From Kiloniellales bacterium (lineage in GTDB: Bacteria > Pseudomonadota > Alphaproteobacteria > Kiloniellales > JAKSDN01), in NCBI GenBank assembly GCA_022360075.1, contig JAKSDN010000760.1, positions 1 through 11,167 of the forward strand: a stretch of DNA of 11,167 nt. The letters run 5' to 3'. Every line of letters begins with the position of its first letter. The first letter of the stretch is position 1. The notes under the pieces were generated by a model that saw only the letters and a program-made list of their open reading frames with translations, ran no database searches and had not been told where the DNA came from. Made by a program: the position numbers and the translations under genes. Positions 1 to 5,681 of this stretch are shown here, one piece after another.

Positions 1-64
1 GCCCGCGCCCCCACCCGGCCACCCAATGCCAGTATCCTAAGGGTGGCCGGGTGGGGGCGCGGGC
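1..64. terminator. Perfect 24-bp GC-rich hairpin, probable terminator
   Basis: Bases 1-24 are the exact reverse complement of bases 41-64, with a 16-base loop at 25-40 that is clearly less GC-rich than the arms. A stem this long and GC-rich between genes is most simply a strong terminator, possibly for a gene that ends just left of the window. No T-tract follows it on the + strand, and the minus-strand flank lies outside the window. A repetitive palindromic element is the alternative. The palindrome is seen directly; its role is inferred. Confidence 0.6.
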
Positions 65-95
65 CGGGGCCGATTCCAAGCGAATGCAAAACGCT

Positions 96-129
96 CTAGA
101 TAGTCTATTAACCTTACTAGACTATCTAG
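96..129. promoter_or_regulatory. 12-bp inverted repeat, possible operator of the downstream LuxR-type gene
   Basis: CTAGATAGTCTA at 96-107 is perfectly repeated in inverted orientation as TAGACTATCTAG at 118-129, with a 10-base AT-rich spacer. It lies about 140 bp upstream of the regulator's start. The arms are AT-rich, so it is a poor terminator but a plausible dyad site for a dimeric regulator, perhaps the GerE-type protein encoded next door. I found no second full copy of this site in the window. Confidence 0.4.
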
Positions 130-266
130 TGCGATTAACACATCCAACAGAGCGCCGCGGTCCCGGTCTCCATTCGCTTGCCGACACCAAAGATGCACCG
201 TGAACGAAGCATTTGAGGGCTCCTTGTGTCAGCCTTGGCGGTGGCGTCGCTCGGGGCCTTAGCCGG

Positions 267-962
267 ATGCGGGGCATGGAGGCTCTGGTCGCGGGCCCGT
301 CCGGGATCTTCCGACTAGGTCTTGCGGCGATCATCGGCCGCGTCGCTTCCGACGTCCGAATCCATGAAACGGACAGTTTCGACGAGACGAGATCGGAGAT
401 CGGCCGGGGAAAGCGCTTCGACCTGGTGTTTCTCGACGCCTTCACGGCGGGCCTGCCGGGCAATGATCCCTCGGCCGGACTCGCATGGCTGCGGAACCAC
501 TTGCCCGACGCGCGGCTGCTGGTCACCGCCGACTTCAGCAGCAAGCAAGAGGTCTTGAGGTTGCTGGATCATGGAACTCACGGCCTGATCCACAAACACG
601 CCAGCGCCGAGGAGGTCGTCAAAGGGGTCCGCCGCGTCTTGGACGGCGAGATCTGGCTTCCCCGCCGGCTCCTTCAAGAAAAGCCAAATGGTCTGGCCGC
701 CGCGGCATCTTCGACCGCGGTGAAGGGGCAAGCCAACACTTGCTGGGACCGACTGGGTGACCGCCAGCTCGAGATTCTCGAGCATCTCGCCGACGGAAAG
801 ACCAATCCACAGATCGCAGACATCGTCGGCTTGTCCAAGTACACCGTTCGACATCATGTCTCCACGATCCTGAGGATCCTGAACGTCTCGAACCGCACCG
901 AGGCGACAGCCATCGCCCGGAAGATGAAAGGGATGAATTGCGCTGAAGACCCGCTGGGCTGA
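267..962 (+). CDS. NarL/LuxR-type response regulator with degenerate receiver domain
   Basis: This is a DNA-binding transcriptional regulator of 231 aa with NarL/FixJ layout: a receiver-like domain at about residues 4-125, a linker, and a C-terminal LuxR/GerE helix-turn-helix at about 163-220 (LGDRQLEILEHLADGKTNPQ, then IADIVGLSKYTVRHHVSTIL). The receiver keeps the usual phosphoacceptor Asp (FLDAF, D57), the switch Thr (T87) and the conserved Lys (HKHAS, K110). The acidic pair after beta-1, normally DDH, reads AGP, so Mg-dependent phosphorylation is doubtful. The start is uncertain: ATG at 267 has GGGG ten bases upstream, ATG at 276 fits the domain edge equally well, and a TTG at 213 opens the frame. 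No histidine kinase is adjacent, so target and signal are unknown. The family call is firm; the loss of phosphorylation is inference. Confidence 0.88.
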   Translation: MRGMEALVAGPSGIFRLGLAAIIGRVASDVRIHETDSFDETRSEIGRGKRFDLVFLDAFTAGLPGNDPSAGLAWLRNHLPDARLLVTADFSSKQEVLRLLDHGTHGLIHKHASAEEVVKGVRRVLDGEIWLPRRLLQEKPNGLAAAASSTAVKGQANTCWDRLGDRQLEILEHLADGKTNPQIADIVGLSKYTVRHHVSTILRILNVSNRTEATAIARKMKGMNCAEDPLG

Positions 963-965
963 AAT

Positions 966-984
966 GGGCCGGCTCACTCGGCCC
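966..984 (+). terminator. Short GC hairpin just after the LuxR-type gene
   Basis: GGGCCG at 966-971 pairs with CGGCCC at 979-984 around a 7-base loop, starting four bases after the regulator's TGA. No U-tract follows, so it is only a weak intrinsic terminator candidate. Confidence 0.35.
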
Positions 985-1068
985 GCCGTCGATTTGGAGA
1001 TCCATAAGGCCGTGACCCGATACGCCGCGGTGCACCCACGGTCTCATCGCAGCGAGTGTAGCGTACGA

Positions 1069-1200
1069 TGTATGATACACCTAAATAATACTCATCAGAA
1101 ATATGGAATAAAAAACCACAATGATACTAGTAAATTTCGAATTTTTTTATGCAATTAGCAAATAATTAGCAAACAAAAGTTATATAGACAAAAGTTCACT
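1069..1200. other. AT-rich block with tandem direct repeats upstream of two small genes
   Basis: In a GC-rich window this stretch is roughly three quarters A+T. It opens with the palindrome TGTATGATACA (1069-1079). It contains AATTAGCAAA twice (1153-1162 and 1164-1173, an 11-bp period) and ACAAAAGTT twice (1173-1181 and 1188-1196, a 15-bp period). Copies on one face of the helix are typical of regulator or nucleoid-protein binding sites. A TATATA-like element sits at 1181-1186, but I cannot pair it with a well-spaced -35. It probably serves as the control region for the genes to its right, or is a foreign insertion. The short + frame at 964-1158 running into it has no coding character. Confidence 0.5.
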
Positions 1201-1212
1201 CACCATCCCCTC

Positions 1213-1317
1213 GTGTTTTCATCGGGCCGGATCGGTCCGCTGGACAGCCTCGAAGAGACGGTCGATCGACGCGCGGGGGCGGCTGAGCGGCAGACGCTCT
1301 TTGATGTGGATCTGTAG
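1213..1317 (+). CDS. Possible 34-aa leader peptide or 3' remnant of a lost gene
   Basis: A GTG-started frame ends at TAG 1315-1317, twelve bases before the next gene. Its codons are GC3-rich and the peptide is ordinary and charged (…LDSLEETVDRRAGAAERQTL…), unlike the AT-rich DNA just before it. There is no visible ribosome binding site ahead of the GTG. The frame is open back to about 1159 without another usual start. It may be the surviving C-terminus of a gene whose 5' end was replaced by the AT-rich block, or a chance frame. No function can be assigned. Confidence 0.25.
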   Translation: MFSSGRIGPLDSLEETVDRRAGAAERQTLFDVDL

Positions 1318-1329
1318 GGGGATCGTGAA

Positions 1330-1716
1330 ATGGAAGACTTTGACGCAGCGATCCGTTCGAGATTGCAAGGTATGGCGGCCGACAGGCTACAAGCGACGAA
1401 GGAGCGATTGGAGCACCGGCGCCTCAACGCCCTAGCGGCCGCGGATCACGCTGTTCGAAGCCTGAAAGAGGTGAGGGCCTATCTCCAGCTCGATGTGGCC
1501 GAAAGCATCGTCGAGGCCTACACCGAAGCCCTGGTGGAGACCGGCGAGTTCGAAAGCGGTGACTTGCCTTCGCCCGAGAAGCTCGAATCCATCGCCGCGC
1601 GCCTGAGCCGGCTTGAAGGTCGCATTGTTGAACACACGCAACGGCTCGTCGGGATGGGGTTGGAAAACGGGTACGGGCGGATGGAACCGGCCGAAAGCGC
1701 GGAGTCGGGCTCGTGA
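1330..1716 (+). CDS. Unrecognised 128-aa helical protein
   Basis: I do not recognise this protein. The ATG is preceded by a good ribosome binding site (AGGGGGA, about seven bases upstream). It is predicted soluble, with no signal peptide or membrane segment. It is rich in Ala, Glu, Arg and Leu, with long amphipathic stretches at about 5-50 (MEDFDAAIRSRLQGM onward), 52-75 (LQLDVAESIVEAYTEALVET) and 83-112 that suggest a small helical bundle or coiled coil. The last 15 residues look disordered. A nested inverted repeat follows it and another small unknown gene lies 193 bp downstream on the same strand. Both may be co-regulated from the AT-rich block upstream. Confidence 0.6.
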   Translation: MEDFDAAIRSRLQGMAADRLQATKERLEHRRLNALAAADHAVRSLKEVRAYLQLDVAESIVEAYTEALVETGEFESGDLPSPEKLESIAARLSRLEGRIVEHTQRLVGMGLENGYGRMEPAESAESGS

Positions 1717-1723
1717 GATCGCG

Positions 1724-1797
1724 GGAAGACCTCGCGCTCGTCTGTCTGCTCAACAAGTCCCTCGCTTAGAGAGCCTTGTTGAGCAGAGATGTCTTCC
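1724..1797. repeat. Nested inverted repeat between two small genes
   Basis: The core TCTGCTCAACAAG (1745-1757) is perfectly inverted as CTTGTTGAGCAGA (1775-1787) across a 17-base loop. An outer 7-bp pair, GGAAGAC (1724-1730) with GTCTTCC (1791-1797), encloses it. The transcript could fold into a long stem with an asymmetric internal loop. It starts seven bases after the stop codon of the 128-aa gene. No T-tract follows, so an attenuator, RNA-processing site or small mobile palindrome are all possible. The pairing is seen directly; the function is inferred. Confidence 0.55.
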
Positions 1798-1850
1798 TGG
1801 CCATCCCGGTCACTGGCATCTCCGTCGGCCGTCAGGCGGCGGCGTCGCGG

Positions 1851-1876
1851 CTCCGGCGATGTCTAATCGCCGAGAG
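1851..1876 (+). promoter_or_regulatory. Hairpin upstream of the 144-aa gene
   Basis: CGGCGAT (1854-1860) pairs with ATCGCCG (1866-1872) around a 5-base loop. With one bulged A at 1873, three more pairs (CTC/GAG) extend the stem. It ends about 33 bases before the next start codon and has no U-tract, so it may be a leader structure rather than a terminator. Confidence 0.3.
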
Positions 1877-1909
1877 CTGGCTCGTTCATGACCTTGGAGA
1901 GATGACAAG

Positions 1910-2344
1910 ATGCAAGAGCGATGTCTTGGTCCCGCACGGATATCGGAGGCGATCTCCCGAGCGCCGCATTGTGCGCCGGCGAAGCCACCGTCGATCACCG
2001 AACGGGCCTTCGATCTACTAGAGCAATACCAGCAGTTCACGCGCGATAGCAGCCTCGACGTCTGCGAGACGGTATGCGAGACGGAGGCCTCGATCGCCAA
2101 CCAGAGGTGCCGGGATCTCGACGAGCTGGAGATCCAGCTCATTCTCCTGCTGGCCTACACCGCCTACTTCGATCACGCCGCACCCAGCGACGAGACCCGG
2201 GTGTGCCGCCGTCTGGCCGGGGCGTCGCTCGAAGGTCTTTCCGCGCTGCGCAGCCGGCTCGGCAGTCCGGGTCATTTGGACCCGCTGCTCGAGGACCTGA
2301 GGCTCTTCTGCCTGAACCGGGATGAGCGTCGGTCCGACGCTTGA
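1910..2344 (+). CDS. Unrecognised 144-aa protein
   Basis: I do not recognise this protein. The ATG at 1910 follows GGAGAG by about ten bases. The N-terminal 30 residues look disordered (…APAKPPSITER). From about residue 31 it is mostly helical, with LLEQYQQF, LDELEIQLILLLAYTAYFDH (70-89) and a C-terminal helix LDPLLEDLRLFCLNRDE. The hydrophobic stretch QLILLLAYTAYF is too short and too flanked by charge to be a clear membrane anchor. It has five cysteines, two of them in a CETVCETE pair. It converges on the ComM gene with a 40-bp gap. It probably belongs with the 128-aa gene upstream, but no partner or function is visible. Confidence 0.62.
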   Translation: MQERCLGPARISEAISRAPHCAPAKPPSITERAFDLLEQYQQFTRDSSLDVCETVCETEASIANQRCRDLDELEIQLILLLAYTAYFDHAAPSDETRVCRRLAGASLEGLSALRSRLGSPGHLDPLLEDLRLFCLNRDERRSDA

Positions 2345-2384
2345 AAGTCGTCGAGCCGAGTCGCTCCCGGCCGTGCCTCGATCT

Positions 2385-3908
2385 TCACCCCCGCCCCGGC
2401 CCGACGCGCCGATAGGTCAGCGCCTCGGCCACGTGGGTGCGGCGCACCGGCTCGCTGCCGGCAAGGTCGGCGAGCGTGCGGGCGACGCGCAGGACGCGGT
2501 GGTAGCCGCGGGCGGTGAGCTTCATCTTCTCCGCGGCCTTGGCGAGCAGGGCCTGGCCCTCGGGCTCCGGACTGGCCAGGGACTCGAGCAGGGCGCCGTC
2601 GAGCTCGGCATTGCAGCTTGGGCGGCGCTGGGACTCGATGGCCTCATAACGTTGCGCCTGCAGCGCGCGGGCGGCGGCGACCCGCGCGGCGATCTCGGCC
2701 GAGCCCTCGGCCGGCGGCGGCAGGGCGAGGTCGAGGGCGGCGACGGCGGGCACGTCGACGTGCAGATCGATGCGGTCGAACAGCGGGCCCGAAATCTTGG
2801 CCTGGTAGTCGAGCGCGCAGCGCGGCGCGCGCGAGCAGGCGAGCGAGGGATCGTCCAGAAATCCGCACTTGCAGGGGTTCATCGCGGCGACGAGCTGGAC
2901 CCGGGCCGGGTAGGTGACATGGGCCGCGGCGCGGGCGATCGAGACGCGGCCGGTCTCCAGCGGCTGGCGTAGTGACTCGAGGGTTGCGCGGGCGAACTCC
3001 GGCAGCTCGTCGAGGAACAGCACGCCGCGGTGGGCGAGCGAGATCTCGCCCGGCTTGGCGCGCTGGCCGCCGCCGACCAGGGCCGGCAGCGAGGCCGAGT
3101 GGTGCGGGTCGCGGAACGGCCGCCGGCGCAGCAGCCGGCCGCCCTCCAGCCGCCCGGCGACCGAATGCACCATGGAGACCTCGAGCGCCTCGGCCGGGGT
3201 CAGCGGTGGCAGCAGGTCGGGCAGGCGCTGGGCCAGCATCGATTTGCCCGCGCCGGGCGGGCCGATCATCAGCAGGTTGTGGCCGCCGGCCGCGGTGATC
3301 TCCAGGGCGCGCTTGGCGCTCTCCTGGCCCTTGATGTCCTTGAGATCGAGCCGGCCCTCGGGCTCCGCCTCCAGGGCCGGCTGCGGCGGCGTCAGCACCT
3401 GACGGCCCTTGATGTGGTTGACCAGGGCCAGCAGGGTGTCGGGCGCCAGGATCTCCAGCCCCTCGGCCCAGGCCGCCTCGCCGCCCTGCGCCGCCGGGCA
3501 GATCAGGCCGCGCGCGGCCGCCAGGCTGTGGATCGCCGATGGCAGCACCCCGGCGACCGCCGTCAGGCGTCCGTCGAGCGCGAGCTCGCCGAGCGCCGTG
3601 TAGCCGGCGATCTCGTCGGCCGGCAACACGCCCATGGCGACCAGCAGGCCGACGGCGATCGGCAGGTCGAAGTGGCTGCCTTCCTTGAGCAGGTCGGCCG
3701 GCGCCAGGTTGACCGTGACCCGGCGCGGCGGGAAGGACAGGCCGAGCGCATCGAGCGCGGCGCGCACCCGCTCGCGGCTCTCCGCGACCGCTTTGTCGGG
3801 CAGGCCGACGACGTTGAAGGCTGGCAGACCGCCGGCCATCTGCACCTGCACGTCGACGTCGATGACCTCGATGCCCTGAAACGCGACGGTGTTGACCCGC
3901 GCGACCAT
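2385..3908 (-). CDS. comM: YifB/ComM family Mg-chelatase-like AAA+ ATPase
   Basis: This is a 507-aa cytoplasmic AAA+ helicase-like ATPase. ComM promotes branch migration during integration of transformed DNA in naturally competent bacteria, and the family is also widespread in non-competent ones. The order is complete: an N-terminal ChlI/Lon-like domain (about 1-170, with FNVVGLPDKAVAESRERVRA), Walker A GPPGAGKS at 216-223, Walker B VLFLDE at 296-301, a sensor-1 region AAMNPCKCGF at 341-350, a Cys pattern (C346, C348, C358, C364) that may bind zinc, GPLFDRIDLHV, and the C-terminal Mg-chelatase lid (ARGYHRVLRVARTLADL). The start at 3908 is chosen because GGGG precedes it and VNTVAFQGIE is the usual N-terminus; a start at 3968 would add 20 atypical residues. 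It is monocistronic and divergent from the decayed region. Its exact job in this organism is inferred. Confidence 0.96.
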   Translation of the reverse strand: MVARVNTVAFQGIEVIDVDVQVQMAGGLPAFNVVGLPDKAVAESRERVRAALDALGLSFPPRRVTVNLAPADLLKEGSHFDLPIAVGLLVAMGVLPADEIAGYTALGELALDGRLTAVAGVLPSAIHSLAAARGLICPAAQGGEAAWAEGLEILAPDTLLALVNHIKGRQVLTPPQPALEAEPEGRLDLKDIKGQESAKRALEITAAGGHNLLMIGPPGAGKSMLAQRLPDLLPPLTPAEALEVSMVHSVAGRLEGGRLLRRRPFRDPHHSASLPALVGGGQRAKPGEISLAHRGVLFLDELPEFARATLESLRQPLETGRVSIARAAAHVTYPARVQLVAAMNPCKCGFLDDPSLACSRAPRCALDYQAKISGPLFDRIDLHVDVPAVAALDLALPPPAEGSAEIAARVAAARALQAQRYEAIESQRRPSCNAELDGALLESLASPEPEGQALLAKAAEKMKLTARGYHRVLRVARTLADLAGSEPVRRTHVAEALTYRRVGPGRG

Positions 3909-3945
3909 GCCCCCAAAGCCCCCCTCGACTGCCTGTCTTAGGCCG

Positions 3946-3975
3946 ATTGTAGCCGCCCGGCCCGGCACAAGTCAC
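3946..3975 (-). promoter_or_regulatory. Sigma-70-like promoter of the ComM gene
   Basis: Read on the minus strand, TACAAT (3946-3951) matches five of six -10 bases. GTGACT (3970-3975) matches four of six -35 bases, with an 18-bp spacer. The -10 lies 37 bases before the chosen ATG at 3908, which leaves a short normal leader and supports that start. This is a consensus match only. Confidence 0.5.
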
Positions 3976-4011
3976 AGCCGGATCGCTATGAAAGGCTATA
4001 CGTCCGTAGGG

Positions 4012-4125
4012 TCAGACCCGTGCCTGGAACCGGCCGTTGGCGATCGTTCGCTTGCCGGCGCGCAGGTTCTCGATGTCCTGCTTCATGTGGTGCAGGCTCT
4101 GGGCGAGCGAGGTCTTGAGATGATG
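4012..4125 (-). pseudogene. Unidentified C-terminal fragment (possible gene remnant)
   Basis: The minus strand reads a plausible 37-residue tail (…LHHMKQDIENLRAGKRTI…QARV) ending in TGA at 4012-4014. It abuts the peptidase remnant on the opposite strand almost exactly at 4124. Upstream of that junction the same frame only mirrors the peptidase fragment and reads like noise. I take it as the possible end of a lost gene. I cannot name the family, and it could be chance. Confidence 0.25.
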
Positions 4126-4318
4126 CCCTGAGCTGGGCCGCGACGACACGATCGCCGCTCTCGTCCAAGCCAACCATGGCATTCGAGATTGGCTGACGAT
4201 CCTCGTCGTGCCGGTCGGCCGGCACTTGCGGGAGTACCGGCTGCAAGACGGCGCGCGGGGCTCGATCATCGTCGTCATCGGCACGGACATCCCGATGCTG
4301 CCGCATCAGCTCATGCGG
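4124..4318 (+). pseudogene. Fragment of a DmpA-like P1 family aminopeptidase
   Basis: In one + frame the translation reads DTIAALVQANHGIRDWLTIL, then VVPVGRHLREYRLQDGARGS, then IIVVIGTDIPMLPHQLMR. This matches the middle-to-late part of P1 family (DmpA-type) N-terminal nucleophile peptidases, where the usual text is like 'VLVQANYG…GVPVGRHL…GSIIVVVATDAPLLPHQLKR'. Intact members run to roughly 330-370 aa; only about 60-65 residues survive. A TGA at 4121-4123 blocks the frame upstream, and after LMR (4318) the resemblance ends although the frame stays open to 4495. The GTG at 4208 inside it is not a credible start. The family match is from memory of the motif and is fairly strong; it is clearly non-functional as a peptidase. 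Confidence 0.65.
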
Positions 4319-4474
4319 GGCGCCGATGGAGATCATGTCACGCCAGGCACCGTGACGCCGCCAGGGCGGCGCGGCCGGGCCGAACGGGTCGCGCCCGGCC
4401 TCGGCGTCCGCGATGGCCGGGATTCCGATGAAGCGACGGCGCGATTCGTGGCTCAAAAGGCCGCCGAAATTGGG
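4316..4474 (-). pseudogene. Unidentified minus-strand fragment beside the peptidase remnant
   Basis: On the minus strand a frame opens after a TGA at 4475-4477 and reads …FGGLLSHESRRRFIGIPAIA…, then GPAAPPWRRHGAWRDMISIG, reaching the exact right edge of the peptidase remnant at 4318. It has normal codon use and composition for this window, while the + strand reading there looks like noise. It has only a TTG as start and no ribosome binding site. It may be the 5' part of a gene broken at the same junction. I do not recognise it. Confidence 0.25.
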
Positions 4475-4499
4475 TCAGCACAGGTTACCAATTGAGCCT

Positions 4500-4916
4500 A
4501 CACTTATGGTTGTGGCGAATTGCTTGCTACTTCGTTAAGCATATGCCCAGCGTAGCGCCACTCTCGGTTCTTTTTACAGCCGAGCCGTCTAATACTGGCT
4601 CGAATCCAAAGCCTTGCCCGATCCCGATCTGGTGCCGGATCGGGCCTTCGGCGCGGATCTTCTACCTCCGGATTTAGCCTTGCAACGTAGAGGCGGTAAA
4701 TTCCAGCCTCGCTGCGGTTGTGCCCAATTCTGCCGCATCGGCACCCGACGACCTCGGCAAGGCCTTTGGCGCCTCTGCGGGATGCTTCAAACTTTCAAGT
4801 AAAACCAAGCTTTTACGCGCGGCGCTAACTTTTTTTTAACGTCTATCTATTCCTGCGCCGCAATCGCGTCAAAATGAACGGGACCGACCACCTAAGCGAT
4901 CTCCCATGGGGACACC
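4500..4916. other. Noncoding leader of the GNAT-like gene
   Basis: No frame here has coding character. It holds a hairpin, GCCCGATCC (4616-4624) with GGATCGGGC (4637-4645). It also holds the AT-rich palindrome GTAAAA-N6-TTTTAC (4799-4804 and 4811-4816) and CTAA-N7-TTAA at 4825-4839, followed by C. The last is one mismatch from the alphaproteobacterial CtrA box TTAA-N7-TTAA. The region from 4790 to 4850 is the likely promoter and regulator-binding zone, but I cannot place -35 and -10 with confidence. Confidence 0.4.
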
Positions 4917-5681
4917 ATGCTACCTCTGACCCGACAACTCACCCATCCAAGACAGGACAACGTCCGAGCCTTCTGTCCGCTCCAGACCTCGCGCTTCATC
5001 AGTTCCATCGAACGCGAGATTAATCAACGCGGCTTGACTGTGGAATGTATGACCGACTTCACCGAGCTCAATCGCGAATGCGATCTGATCGACGATAAGC
5101 TGGGTGCGACGGAGCCATTCTCCAATCTCTTCTTCGACATCGTGCCCAGTCAGGGCTTCTGGATTCGCGGCACGGATCCGGAGGGCCGGCTATCGCATGT
5201 GCAGGCGATGCGCCTGGACAATCTCGAGGGCATCTCGCTGGCCGATCACTGGGCGCAGCAGCTTCGGCGGATCCATTGCGATCCGAATCCGGGCGCCAGG
5301 CTCAGCGGCGGCGGCGCGCCGGCGGCTCACATGATCACGGGCCGCGTGGTCTATCACGGCGAGATGTGGATCGCTCAGCACATGCGCGGCCGCGGGCTCG
5401 GCGGGTACTTGTCCCGGCTCGCCCTCGGATTGGCGCAGGCGCGCTGGGCGCCCGATTTCGTTTATGGCTTCGTGAAGACCGATCTCGTGCGCGCCGGCTT
5501 CGCCGTGCGCGAGGGCTACATGCACATGCAGCCGGAGGGCATCGCCTGGGACCAGGCGCCGTCCAACATCAATGCAGACGACTGGATCGTTTGGATGGGA
5601 CGCGAGGACCTGACCTATCTGGTCCAGCAGGTTCCAGCATTTGTGCAGAGAGCTCCGGTGCAAATGCGGTTGCACAGTTGA
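4917..5681 (+). CDS. GNAT-like N-acyltransferase family protein, uncharacterised
   Basis: A 254-aa cytoplasmic protein. The ATG follows GGGGA by four bases. The GNAT signature is the acyl-CoA pyrophosphate loop RGRGLGGYLSRLALGLAQAR (157-176), preceded by a beta-strand-like GRVVYHGEMWIAQHM and followed by FVYGFVKTDLVRAGFAVREG, the usual beta-5/alpha region. The N-terminal 140 residues (…SIEREINQRGLTVECMTDF…, PFSNLFFDIVP) are not recognisable and are long for a plain GNAT. They may recognise the acceptor. The substrate is unknown. The gene is preceded by a 400-bp leader, and its last 113 bases overlap the 3' end of the convergent PAS-like gene. An alternative reading is a GNAT-fold protein without catalysis. 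Coding status is firm; the family is moderately sure. Confidence 0.78.
   Translation: MLPLTRQLTHPRQDNVRAFCPLQTSRFISSIEREINQRGLTVECMTDFTELNRECDLIDDKLGATEPFSNLFFDIVPSQGFWIRGTDPEGRLSHVQAMRLDNLEGISLADHWAQQLRRIHCDPNPGARLSGGGAPAAHMITGRVVYHGEMWIAQHMRGRGLGGYLSRLALGLAQARWAPDFVYGFVKTDLVRAGFAVREGYMHMQPEGIAWDQAPSNINADDWIVWMGREDLTYLVQQVPAFVQRAPVQMRLHS

Noticed and set aside
964..1158. Small + ORF directly after the LuxR-type gene
   Set aside because: It runs into the AT-rich block with a change in amino-acid composition and has no ribosome binding site of its own, so coding is unlikely.
1153..1196. Tandem repeats as a CRISPR array or replication origin iterons
   Set aside because: There are only two copies of each 9-10 bp unit, with no uniform spacers, no cas genes, and no replication initiator gene in the window.
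2644..3975. Long alternative frame of 443 aa antisense-register to the ComM gene
   Set aside because: It is a same-strand frame-shifted shadow rich in Arg, Gly and Ala, typical of GC-rich DNA; the comM frame has all family motifs.
4583..4616. tRNA T-arm-like GGCTCGAATCC
   Set aside because: The surrounding bases do not form the 5-bp T-stem, and no acceptor, D-arm or anticodon arm can be found upstream, so it is not a tRNA or a clear integration-site remnant.
4492..4802. Short + ORFs upstream of the GNAT-like gene
   Set aside because: Composition is not gene-like, there are no ribosome binding sites, and they overlap hairpins of the leader.
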